From DASXUG01 sp964620425 (GTDB lineage Bacteria > Pseudomonadota > Gammaproteobacteria > Burkholderiales > Methylophilaceae), in the NCBI GenBank assembly GCA_964620425.1, contig CAZUGV010000005.1:97800-161799 (forward strand): 64,000 nt of DNA. The letters are read 5' to 3'. Shown here piece after piece: positions 44,990-53,138 of this stretch. Position 1 is the first letter of the stretch, and each line of letters starts with the position of its first letter. The notes beneath the pieces are model-generated. The model made no database searches. It was not told where the DNA came from and saw only the letters and a list, made by a program, of their open reading frames with translations. A program made the position numbers and the translations under genes.

Positions 44990-45220
44990 GTGAGAAAGTT
45001 AATTAAAATTTTTGCTGTTTGGCTCATTGCAGTTGCAATCCCTGTGCAAGGGTTTGCATCGGTTGCCATGATGAACTGTGAGCAATCACCGAATCATCAT
45101 AGCAAATATGTTGCGGCTGCTACTGGTCACAATCATGATCAGCACAGTGAACACGATATGTTTAACGAGCATTCTCATAAGGTAGTGGCAGATTTGTATT
45201 TGCCTCTACACGCACATTAA
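44990..45220 (+). CDS. Exported His-rich small protein, copper cluster
   Basis: A 76-residue protein starting at GTG 44990, with signal peptide (LIKIFAVWLIAVAIPVQGFA) and a His-rich mature part (HHSKYV, GHNHDQHSEHD, EHSHK). Histidines rather than cysteines are the likely ligands, in contrast to its apparent paralogue at 43,879. The start is uncertain because no strong SD is seen. Confidence 0.6.
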   Translation: MRKLIKIFAVWLIAVAIPVQGFASVAMMNCEQSPNHHSKYVAAATGHNHDQHSEHDMFNEHSHKVVADLYLPLHAH

Positions 45221-45295
45221 CAGGCATTCTCCAGCAGTAGTTTGCAGAGAATGATTTTCCGAAGTTGTTAATTTGGAAAAAAATGAGAGGTTTCT

Positions 45296-46622
45296 ATGAG
45301 ATACATACTTCCCAAGCGGTCATTAGCCGCGATTTTTCGCCCACATATGATGTGGCTATTTACAGCGTTACTTTTTGGCACAACCACAGCCTCTGCACTC
45401 GAAGAGACTTCAAATACTACGGGTGGTGTTCCTTACCATTCAGCGTTCGAGGATTATCGGACTATCAGCAAAGATACCTTAACTGATTGGAAGACAATTA
45501 ACCAATCCTCAGAAGGTAGTGGACACTCTGGGCACCAAATGCAAGGCATGCAACATGACATGCCAACTGTTGAATCGAAAAGTGCTGAATCAGGCATGGA
45601 TCACAGCAGTATGGGCCATGGCATGGGGACCCACAATGATGTAAAAATGGATAGCGCCGTAAACAGAAAAATGGATCATGACATGACAAATATGAACCAT
45701 CAGAACATGAGTCAAGATATGCCTGCTGAAAAGTCCTCAACCATTTCTATTTCCAATTCAAATGCAAATCCTGATATGTCCGCAATGGATCATTTCGAAA
45801 ATGACCCATATGCAACATCAGCATGGTGCAGATGATAGCTCAATGGCGAATATGGACTATAGCCAGATGGAAAGCATGCCTCAACCAAGCAACTCTGTTG
45901 AGTCAAGTGACACTGAAGTAGCTCCACATAAACACGCCTCAGACAGTCCGATGCAAGGCCATGATATGACGAAATCAATCCCAAGCACGGGGAAAATGTC
46001 GGGGCACTCAGCAACAGATACTCAAGCAACCAATACAAGCTTCAGCATTATCCCGAATCTGCATCCTGCCGTTGTGCACTTCCCTATTGCCTTAACACTA
46101 ATCGCTTTATTGTTTAGCTTAGGTGCACACATGCTTCGTAAGCATAGTGTAGTTCCTTTAATGGCTGCTGCTGGGCACTTTACGTTATGGCTTGCGGCGT
46201 TGAGTGCTGTTGTTGCCGCCATATTAGGTTGGTTGGCATTTAACTCAGGCATGAACCACGACGATGCTGGTCATGCCGCTATGCTATTACATCGAAAATG
46301 GGCCATTCCAACTGCTATAGGATTGGTAGCACTTGCAGGCTGGGATGCATGGAAAGCTCGCATAAATCAAGTCATGTCTTTTCCAGCATTGACAGCTCTG
46401 ATTGTATTGTCTGGTGCAATTGCAACTACCGCATGGCTAGGTGGGGAAATCGTATACCGTCACGGTATCGGCGTGTTATCACTTCCATCTACTAAAGTCG
46501 CTGGCCATAGCCATGAGCATAATGGTGCGAATGCAGCTGAACATTCTGATGGAACGGCAATGCCAAACGAGCATGCAGGACATCAGCATGACGCTACGCA
46601 AGGAGTGTCTCATGAACATTAA
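45296..46622 (+). pseudogene. Met/His-rich DUF2231 membrane protein with a 1-bp frameshift
   Basis: The first frame (45,296-45,835) gives a signal peptide, the copper-cluster motif YHSAFEDYRTISKDTLTDWK, and a long linker of His/Met repeats (GHSGHQMQGMQHDM). The second frame, open to 46,622, continues the same linker (MTHMQHQHGADDSSMANMDY) and then a four-helix DUF2231 domain (NLHPAVVHFPIALTLIALLF) ending His-rich. Dropping one T from CATTTCGAAAATG near 45,794 reads MDHSKMTHMQHQH and joins both. So this was one ~440-residue copper-binding membrane protein. The break may be real or a homopolymer sequencing error. Confidence 0.8.
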
Positions 46623-47991
46623 TCAATCCCCTGTGCAATATCGCACAATCGCTGCCTTGGTAAGTGCCAGTTTACTGTTGGGTGGATGCGCTACATTTTC
46701 TAAAGATGGTGGTTTTGGTAACGTGCAGCAAACTACGCAACAGCATATCAAACAGGAAATTGCTTGGCCCAAGACTAAAGATGAGCAAAGCAAAGTTAAT
46801 GATCAAGTCAGCGCTTTGCTTGAACATAAGCTGGATGTTGAATCTGCCGTACAAATCGCTTTGCTCAATAATAAACGATTACAAGCTTCTTTCTATGAGC
46901 TAGGTATTTCGGAAGCTGACCTTGTGCAAGCGGGTCGCTTGCCAAACCCTCGATTCTCTATGTTGTACACCAAAAATAATGGCGACTATAAAATCGAGCA
47001 GATTTTTACTTTTAATATCTTTTCATTAATTACCATGCCCAGAGCGGTAGAAATCGAAAAGCGTCGTTTTGAACAGGTGCAAAAAGAAACTGCACTGGAC
47101 GTACTGAAGCTTGCCAACCATACCCGTTTAGCTTACTTTGATGCGGTCGCTGCAACGGAGTTAGTCAGATACAGCGAACAAGTGAGAGAAAGCGCTGAGG
47201 CGAGTGCTGAGCTCGCTAGGCGCATGTATAAGGCAGGCAACTGGAACAAGTTAGAGCAAGCCAGAGAGCAAAGTTTTTATGCCGATGCAGCACTGGACTA
47301 TGCGAATGCCAGAAACAAACAGGTAAAGGCATATGAAGCCCTCTCAAGATTGCTGAGTGTTTCATCCGACCAAATCAGCTTAGTAGAACGACTACCCGAT
47401 TTACCAAAATCAGTGGAAGACTTACAGCCGTTTGAGAAAGCCGCCTTTGTAAATCGTCTGGATTTGCAAGCAATGCGCTTGGAAATGGATGCACTGGCCA
47501 AGCAGCTTGGACTTACCAAAACCACGCGCTTTATCAATGTGCTTGAAATTGGTCCAGCACGCGTACTTGAAGGCAGACGAGGTGACCCATATAAAAAAGG
47601 CTTGGAGATAGGCTTTGAGATTCCACTGTTTGACTGGGGTACGGCACGCGTAGCTAAGGCAGAAGCTATCTACATGCATGCAGTCAATGAAACTGCACAA
47701 GTGGCCATCAACGCGCAGTCTGAAATCCGAGAGGCATATAACACTTACCGTACCAACTACGATGTCACCAAACATTTGCGCGATGAAATTGTACCGATAC
47801 GCAAGAGAGTCTTGAGTGAAAACCAGCTTCGCTACAACGGCATGCTCACCAGTCCATTTGAATTGTTTGGTGACGCGAGAGCGCAAGTTGCCAGTGTTAA
47901 AAACTACATTGAAGCATTACGTGAATTTTGGTTGGCCGACAGCACATTACAAATGACACTGATTGGTTCTAGCCCTATGGAAGGAAAATAA
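46612..47991 (+). CDS. TolC/CusC-like outer-membrane lipoprotein
   Basis: A 459-residue outer-membrane efflux protein. It has a lipobox (LLLGGCATF, Cys about residue 25) and the TolC helical repeats (LDVESAVQIALLNNKRLQASFYE; LPNPRFSM; FEIPLFDWGTARV). No RND pump or membrane fusion protein is adjacent, so in this setting, as in similar copper clusters, it is paired with the multicopper oxidase and DUF2231 protein. ATG 46612 has AAGGAG upstream and overlaps the previous stop by 11 bp. Confidence 0.88.
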   Translation: MNINQSPVQYRTIAALVSASLLLGGCATFSKDGGFGNVQQTTQQHIKQEIAWPKTKDEQSKVNDQVSALLEHKLDVESAVQIALLNNKRLQASFYELGISEADLVQAGRLPNPRFSMLYTKNNGDYKIEQIFTFNIFSLITMPRAVEIEKRRFEQVQKETALDVLKLANHTRLAYFDAVAATELVRYSEQVRESAEASAELARRMYKAGNWNKLEQAREQSFYADAALDYANARNKQVKAYEALSRLLSVSSDQISLVERLPDLPKSVEDLQPFEKAAFVNRLDLQAMRLEMDALAKQLGLTKTTRFINVLEIGPARVLEGRRGDPYKKGLEIGFEIPLFDWGTARVAKAEAIYMHAVNETAQVAINAQSEIREAYNTYRTNYDVTKHLRDEIVPIRKRVLSENQLRYNGMLTSPFELFGDARAQVASVKNYIEALREFWLADSTLQMTLIGSSPMEGK

Positions 47992-47993
47992 AT

Positions 47994-49397
47994 ATGAATT
48001 TATCAAATCTAAATCGACGCGGATTTTTTAAACTAGCAGGACTCGGATTAGCAGGTGTTGCTGCATCATCCGTCAGTAAAGTGGCTATGGCCGCAATCCC
48101 TGAAATCGTATCGACTGAAGCTGCCAATACTCAAGCACCACTTCATCCCAACACTGGCAGACCCTATAACCCAGTTGTTACACTTAATGGCTGGAGCTTG
48201 CCTTGGCGTATGAATAAAGGTGTCAAAGAGTTTCACTTGGTGGCAGAGCCAGTGGTGCGTGAGATTGCCCCTGGCATGAAAGCAAATTTATGGGGTTATA
48301 ACGGACAAAGCCCAGGTCCGACTATAGAGGTTGTAGAGGGCGATAAAGTAAGAATTTATGTCACCAACCGACTTCCAGAGAAAACTAGTGTTCACTGGCA
48401 CGGACAGCGTTTACCAAGCGGAATGGATGGCGTCAGTGGCTTGAGTCAACCACCGATTGAGCCAGGTAAAACCTTTATGTATGAGTTTGAAGCCAAGCGA
48501 CCTGGCACATTTATGTATCACCCACATGCCGATGAAATGCTACAAATGGCGATGGGTATGATGGGAAGTTGGGTAACACATCCCAAAAATCCTAAGTTTA
48601 TGCCAGTAGACCGTGATTTTATTTTTCTACTAAATGCCTATGATATTGACCCTGGCAGCTTTACGCCTCAAGTGAATACCATGCTTGATTTCAATTTATG
48701 GACTTGGAATAGTCGAGCATTTCCAGGGATTGACCCAATTGTAGTGCGCAAAAATGATCGCGTTCGCATTAGAGTTGGCAATCTGACGATGACTAATCAC
48801 CCTATCCACCTGCACGGGCATGAGTTTGAAGTGACTGGCACTGATGGTGGATGGGTACCATCATCTGCGCGTTGGCCAGAAGTTACCACCGATGTAGCGG
48901 TAGGGCAAATGCGTGCTGTAGAGTTTATAGCGAATGAACCAGGTGACTGGGCTTTCCATTGTCATAAGAGTCATCACACCATGAATGCCATGGGACATGA
49001 TGTGCCAACTTTACTTGGCGTAAAACAAAACGATCTCATGAAAAAAATTGGTAATCTAGTACCAGACTATATGCCGATGGGTGAAACAGGAATGTCGGAA
49101 ATGACAGACATGGCTGAGATGATGGAGATGCCTTTACCAGAAAATACATTGCCAATGATGGCAGGTAAGGACCAATTTGGAGCCATTGAAATGGGGGGTA
49201 TGTTTACCACCGTTAAAATACGTGAAGGCTTAGCACGTAATGACTACAAAGACCCTGGTTTCTATAAGCATCCCAAAGGCACTGTGGCACATGAGATCGT
49301 AAATGACCTACCACCTGTTACAAGATCTACGCCGACAAATGCAGAGGAAGGCGTTGAGTTGACTGTTAGAAAACCTAGCAGTCACACTGGGCATTAA
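47994..49397 (+). CDS. Periplasmic multicopper oxidase
   Basis: A 467-residue multicopper oxidase with a Tat signal (NRRGFFKLAGLGLAGVAA). All copper motifs are present: HWHG, YHPHADE, HPIHLHGHEF and HCHKSHHTMNAMGH, the last also holding the type 1 Cys. A Met-rich stretch (MGETGMSEMTDMAEMMEM) follows, as in CueO/CopA-type cuprous oxidases, and supports oxidation of Cu(I) to Cu(II) in the periplasm. It begins two bases after the TolC-like gene. Confidence 0.93.
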   Translation: MNLSNLNRRGFFKLAGLGLAGVAASSVSKVAMAAIPEIVSTEAANTQAPLHPNTGRPYNPVVTLNGWSLPWRMNKGVKEFHLVAEPVVREIAPGMKANLWGYNGQSPGPTIEVVEGDKVRIYVTNRLPEKTSVHWHGQRLPSGMDGVSGLSQPPIEPGKTFMYEFEAKRPGTFMYHPHADEMLQMAMGMMGSWVTHPKNPKFMPVDRDFIFLLNAYDIDPGSFTPQVNTMLDFNLWTWNSRAFPGIDPIVVRKNDRVRIRVGNLTMTNHPIHLHGHEFEVTGTDGGWVPSSARWPEVTTDVAVGQMRAVEFIANEPGDWAFHCHKSHHTMNAMGHDVPTLLGVKQNDLMKKIGNLVPDYMPMGETGMSEMTDMAEMMEMPLPENTLPMMAGKDQFGAIEMGGMFTTVKIREGLARNDYKDPGFYKHPKGTVAHEIVNDLPPVTRSTPTNAEEGVELTVRKPSSHTGH

Positions 49398-49444
49398 GAA
49401 ACTAACTGTATGATTTGATTATTGTTTGTGAATAAGGAACATGA

Positions 49445-50056
49445 ATGGCTAAAGAATGCTGTGATAGCGGATGTAACAATAGCCAATTGCTAACACCAAA
49501 GTATCGAAAGATACTTTGGGTCGCATTGATTATTAATTTCGCTATGTTTCTAGTTGAGGTTCTAAGTGGCTTCAATGCTCATTCGGTATCGCTAATGGCG
49601 GATGCAATCGACTTTTTTGGCGATGCCATGAATTACGGTATCTCATTAGCTGTGCTATCTATGAGTTTGATGTGGCGTGCACGTACTGCGCTATTCAAAG
49701 GGCTTACGATGGGTGCGTTCGGTCTATTTGTGTTGGCTAGCGCAGCTTGGTCATTGACGCAAGGCAAAGTACCAGAGCCTTATACGATGGGTGTCATAGG
49801 CATACTCGCATTAGCTGCTAATGTGAGCGTTGCCATCATGCTATATGCATATCGTGAGGGCGATGCCAATATGCAATCTGTATGGTTATGCAGTCGTAAT
49901 GATGCAATTGGCAATGTGGCGGTGATACTTGCAGCATTAGGCGTTTTTGGCAGTGGAAGTGCTTGGCCAGATTTAGTTGTGGCTGTGATTATGGCCAGCC
50001 TTGGAATTTCAGCAGCTATTCATATCATTAAAAAGGCGCGTGCAGAAATGAAGTAA
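49445..50056 (+). CDS. Short cation diffusion facilitator-family transporter
   Basis: A 203-residue membrane protein with six hydrophobic segments of the CDF family (SVSLMADAIDFFGDAMNYG). It lacks the C-terminal cytosolic domain. The usual DxHxxxD-like site in helix 2 is DAIDFFGD (His replaced by Asp), and helix 5 reads SRNDAIGN. An N-terminal CCDSGCNN may bind metal. It could export a metal or be a cation sensor-like relative; the substrate is not predictable. Confidence 0.8.
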   Translation: MAKECCDSGCNNSQLLTPKYRKILWVALIINFAMFLVEVLSGFNAHSVSLMADAIDFFGDAMNYGISLAVLSMSLMWRARTALFKGLTMGAFGLFVLASAAWSLTQGKVPEPYTMGVIGILALAANVSVAIMLYAYREGDANMQSVWLCSRNDAIGNVAVILAALGVFGSGSAWPDLVVAVIMASLGISAAIHIIKKARAEMK

Positions 50057-50062
50057 TAGCGC

Positions 50063-50698
50063 TTAATTACTTCTATTCTTGTTGCTGCTCTTCTTTCCAA
50101 TTTTTTGTGAGTACTCATACTCTGAAAACTCCTTGCTTAAAGTGGTCGTCCGATTAAGCAATCGCTTTACTAATGTAACCATGGTTATTAAGTCCTGTGT
50201 ACACTTAATTTCCATTGGTATGCAAATCTCTACGTATCGACAATCCTTAAACCAGCTAACTGTCATGGATGGATAAATCTTAAAGTCATTAGTTTCGAAA
50301 AGTTTCCTCTCTTCGGCCTCAAGTAACTCATACATTCCAGGCTTGAGCAAACTATCCATTGTATAACTAGCGATTTTTTTTCGTGATTTGCCAACCCTCA
50401 CAAACTGCGGTGATGCATTTTCAACAGCATGCTCATCGAGCATGTCCAATCCATCAATACTTTCGAAAGCCTTAGATCGAATAGTCTCTTTGTAGTACCA
50501 ACGTGGGTGAGACCATGAAACATGTACGCGATAATCATTCAGAACGAAAGTAACATCATCCCACCATGAAAGTTTAGTCGTTTCTTCATCGCTGTAGTCA
50601 TACTGTGGCTTTATGCCTTTCTCGAAATGATCGCCATGCTGTCGACTATGAAAGTTTTTTGCAGATTGTCTGAGAGATTGGTAATACAGATTTTTCAT
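50063..50698 (-). CDS. Hypothetical protein, transposon cargo
   Basis: A 211-residue soluble protein I do not recognise. It is rich in Trp/Tyr in the first half (LSWWDDVTFVLNDYRVHVSW, PRWYYKETI) and ends in a basic tail. It is convergent with the CDF gene (6 bp apart) and lies at the right end of the element. No domain can be named. Confidence 0.55.
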   Translation of the reverse strand: MKNLYYQSLRQSAKNFHSRQHGDHFEKGIKPQYDYSDEETTKLSWWDDVTFVLNDYRVHVSWSHPRWYYKETIRSKAFESIDGLDMLDEHAVENASPQFVRVGKSRKKIASYTMDSLLKPGMYELLEAEERKLFETNDFKIYPSMTVSWFKDCRYVEICIPMEIKCTQDLITMVTLVKRLLNRTTTLSKEFSEYEYSQKIGKKSSNKNRSN

Positions 50699-50768
50699 GG
50701 CTAATCAGATAAAGAAATGTAATGATACTTAACGATTTGAAGTATTTTAAATACTGTTCGCCTAATTT

Positions 50769-50871
50769 AACAGATGGGTGGCACTTCTAATGGTAATCGA
50801 TGGCAATTTTGAGTGGTACTGAGTGGCTGTTTTGAAACGGCAATGAGTGGTTCTTTTAACAATAATACTCA
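50769..50871. repeat. Right transposon end: four-copy inverted array
   Basis: Read on the minus strand from 50,871: TGAGTATTATTGTT, then four copies of the motif at 50,857 (AAAAGAACCACTCATTGCCG), 50,833, 50,810 and 50,788, spaced 22-24 bp. The first copy is nearly identical to copy 4 of the left end (AAAAGAACCACACATTGCTG). The same motif in inverted orientation proves this is the partner of the left end. Confidence 0.88.
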
Positions 50872-50876
50872 ACGCG
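50872..50876. repeat. Right 5-bp target-site duplication (ACGCG)
   Basis: Matches the left copy at 36,533-36,537; see the transposon entry. Confidence 0.85.
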
Positions 50877-51077
50877 TATCAAGCTCTCAGACAATGTCAT
50901 TTGCAATTGACCGTCTTGAATGTCACTTTTTTTGACGACATCAATCGCCACAGGCAAATCAAAGCTGTTTTGTTCTACACGCGTAGCGGTGACGACCACA
51001 GGGTTAAGGTTTAAAGTTTCCGCGCTTGCATTTGTAGCTATCGCTGCGCAAGCCAAAGTTAAGATTGTTTTATTCAT
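50872..51077 (-). pseudogene. TonB-dependent receptor, 5' part
   Basis: Signal peptide (MNKTILTLACAAIATNASA), a TonB-box-like region (LNPVVVTATRVEQ), and the first plug segment ending SESLIRV, where the transposon enters. The frame then runs a few codons into the element and stops. The product, if made, is a secreted ~69-residue plug fragment. Its 3' part is at 34,624-36,537. The promoter is in the 51,078-51,384 gap. Confidence 0.92.
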
Positions 51078-51384
51078 GATGCACACCAAGTTTTAAAAGA
51101 AAAAATTGCAAAAAATCAGCAAAGTGCGCATTTTACTCACAAATACCCACTATCGCCTTACAGATAATCATGAGTTTTTACTTTCTGTGATATTGGTCAC
51201 ATATAAGAACACACGTTCAGGTTAATATGCTTAACTTAATATATAGTGGGATGCTGTAATCACAAGTACCTTTACATGTTTCTGAGTTTGAGAACACATG
51301 AACTATCAAACACCAATGTCAGCTTGTGAAGATAATCGTAGCCCCATAAAAAAGATAACAAAACTATTGTTTAGGAGATTAATT
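51078..51384. other. Divergent intergenic region
   Basis: AT-rich 307-bp gap between the interrupted receptor (left) and the SoxYZ-like gene (right); it must hold both promoters. No specific operator was identified. TTTAGGAGATT is the ribosome site of the SoxYZ-like gene. Confidence 0.5.
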
Positions 51385-52197
51385 ATGAGAAGTGTTAACA
51401 AGCATTCACTACCGATTAGCTTAATCAGCATGATCTACTCGCTTTGCTTATTGGCAATCAGTAGTTCCGCCTACGCTGAGGCATCAGACAAAATATGGCC
51501 TGTGGTAAAAGAAGCATTTTTTGCCAAGCGCGAAATTACTGAAACGCCGTTCATGAAGCTGACTGGCCCACGTCGCGCCGAAAGTGGCGCCCAAGTGCCC
51601 ATTACGCTGACCGTTGACCAATCAGGCGGCGCTGTCATCAAAAAAGTATATTTAATTGTGGATGCAAACCCAATCCCCCTTGCCGCAACCTACCATCTCA
51701 CTGAAGCACTAGGCAATTTGCAACTTTCTACCCGCATTCGCATGGAAACGGATTCTTACATTCACGCCATTGGTGAAACAGCCGATGGCAAGTTATTGAT
51801 GACCAACTTAGCGATTCGTGCCGCTGGCGGTTGTGGTGGCACGGTAGATGGTAACGAAGCAGAGATTCGCGCAGCTGCTGGAAAAATCAAACTGCAAGTT
51901 GAAGACCCTGTCAAAATTGGCGTAGCAACCCCTGCGACTTTTATCATCAAACACCCGATGCGCACAGGCTTGCAGCGTGATTTAGTATCACAAGGTTTTG
52001 TGCCTGCATTTTATATTCAAAAAGCGGCTTTTACCTTAAATGGTAAACCTTTGATGAGTGTGGATATTGGCGTTGGCACCAGTGAAGACCCATACTTACG
52101 CTTTGATATTATCCCCGATGCAGCGGGTAAATTAGAAGTGAAAGCAACCGACAATGAAGGCAAAGAATTTACACATCAGATTGATGTAAAAGCGTAA
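51385..52197 (+). CDS. Quinoprotein dehydrogenase-associated SoxYZ-like carrier
   Basis: A 270-residue exported fusion of SoxY-like and SoxZ-like domains. It has a signal peptide ending SSSAYA, DKIWPVVKEAFF, the SoxY arm with a conserved cysteine in AAGGCGGTVDGN, and a SoxZ immunoglobulin-like half (IKHPMRTGLQRDLVSQGFVPAFYI). This family accompanies PQQ-dependent dehydrogenases; the carried group is unknown. ATG 51385 has AGGAGATT upstream; a longer frame lacks a clean signal peptide. Confidence 0.88.
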   Translation: MRSVNKHSLPISLISMIYSLCLLAISSSAYAEASDKIWPVVKEAFFAKREITETPFMKLTGPRRAESGAQVPITLTVDQSGGAVIKKVYLIVDANPIPLAATYHLTEALGNLQLSTRIRMETDSYIHAIGETADGKLLMTNLAIRAAGGCGGTVDGNEAEIRAAAGKIKLQVEDPVKIGVATPATFIIKHPMRTGLQRDLVSQGFVPAFYIQKAAFTLNGKPLMSVDIGVGTSEDPYLRFDIIPDAAGKLEVKATDNEGKEFTHQIDVKA

Positions 52198-52234
52198 ACA
52201 CTTAACACATTAAATAAAGAAATATAGACACTCG

Positions 52235-52268
52235 AAGAGCCCTGCTCAAACACAGAAGCAGGGCTCTT
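52235..52268 (+). terminator. Intrinsic terminator after the SoxYZ-like gene
   Basis: AAGAGCCCTGCT and AGCAGGGCTCTT pair with a ten-base loop; a short T-rich stretch follows. Confidence 0.75.
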
Positions 52269-52366
52269 AATTACTTTAAACCACTCAATTTACGTACGAC
52301 CACTTGGTAGGCTATTTACTGGCTCCACTGTCATTTATGAGTGCCAGAGGTTAGTGAGTGCCACCG

Positions 52367-52897
52367 TTAGCGCAGAGACATCCGCTCCATTGTTTTATCT
52401 TTATCAAAAAATTTATGCTTTAACGCACCAATCACATGCACAGCGACAATGGCAATTAACACCGAACCAATGGCTTCATGCACCCCCTCATAAAACTCAT
52501 GCATATCATGATTATCCACGCCAGCCACAACCAAGATACCAAACCATTTTGCACCATATTTACTGTAAGAAGACATCACCAAACCACTGACAGGCATAGC
52601 GATCATGAGCAAATATAGTAAATGATGTCCGCCTGTCGCTAACTTTTTTTCAGTCACGGAGAGGCTATCTAGTAATGCAGGTGGTTTGTGACTAATGCGC
52701 CAATACAGCCTAAATGCAACTAAGGCTAAAATTGTAATCCCTATTGATTTATGCAAATTAAAATAAAAAGCACGATCAGGCGTGCCTTTCGGCAAATCCG
52801 TCATATACCATCCAAGCGCAAACATGCCGAATATGGCAAAGGCAATTAGCCAGTGCAAAATAATGGCAGTTTTGGTGTAACGTAAGTTTGAATTCAT
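52367..52897 (-). CDS. Cytochrome b561 family protein
   Basis: A 176-residue protein with four transmembrane helices and heme-b histidines (ILHWLIAFAIF, NLHKSIGITI, VHEAIG, VHVIGALKHKF). It moves electrons between the periplasm and the quinone pool. It is convergent with the SoxYZ-like gene and next to the zinc metallohydrolase, the known relay trio. Confidence 0.9.
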   Translation of the reverse strand: MNSNLRYTKTAIILHWLIAFAIFGMFALGWYMTDLPKGTPDRAFYFNLHKSIGITILALVAFRLYWRISHKPPALLDSLSVTEKKLATGGHHLLYLLMIAMPVSGLVMSSYSKYGAKWFGILVVAGVDNHDMHEFYEGVHEAIGSVLIAIVAVHVIGALKHKFFDKDKTMERMSLR

Positions 52898-53138
52898 GCA
52901 AAACCCTCATTCATTATTAAGTAATCATTACAGCCGTTAAGTATACACTTTTTAAAATACAAGCAAATACAAGCGCGACCGCCAAATTAACACTTAGAAT
53001 TGATGACCTTAACTTAATCTAAAAGTTGCCATAAACTTGCGTGCAACCTTCAATTTAACTAGCTATCATTAAGCTTGTTTATGATTTATATTCTAATAAC
53101 AGTTCATGAATATTAACTGCTGATCAAGGAGCATTTAA

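Larger units (their letters stand above)
36538..50871. mobile_element. 14.3-kb IS21-type transposon carrying copper resistance genes
   Basis: The element's termini are inversely related: TGCGTATTACCG at the left and (minus strand) TGAGTATTATTG at the right. Inside each end lies an inward-facing array of ~20-bp motifs with ACC/GCCAC cores. The istA/istB pair is next to the left end. No second IS end was found near istA, so the right end is the distal one and all genes between are cargo: an HTH protein, a zinc-finger-like protein, copZ, copA, cueR, several exported Cys/His/Met-rich proteins, a TolC-like lipoprotein, a multicopper oxidase, a CDF transporter and a 211-residue unknown. The element splits a TonB receptor gene. 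Confidence 0.9.

Noticed and set aside
45498..45740. 80-codon minus-strand Cys/His-rich frame
   Set aside because: It is the antisense shadow of the His/Met-rich linker of the frameshifted DUF2231 gene.
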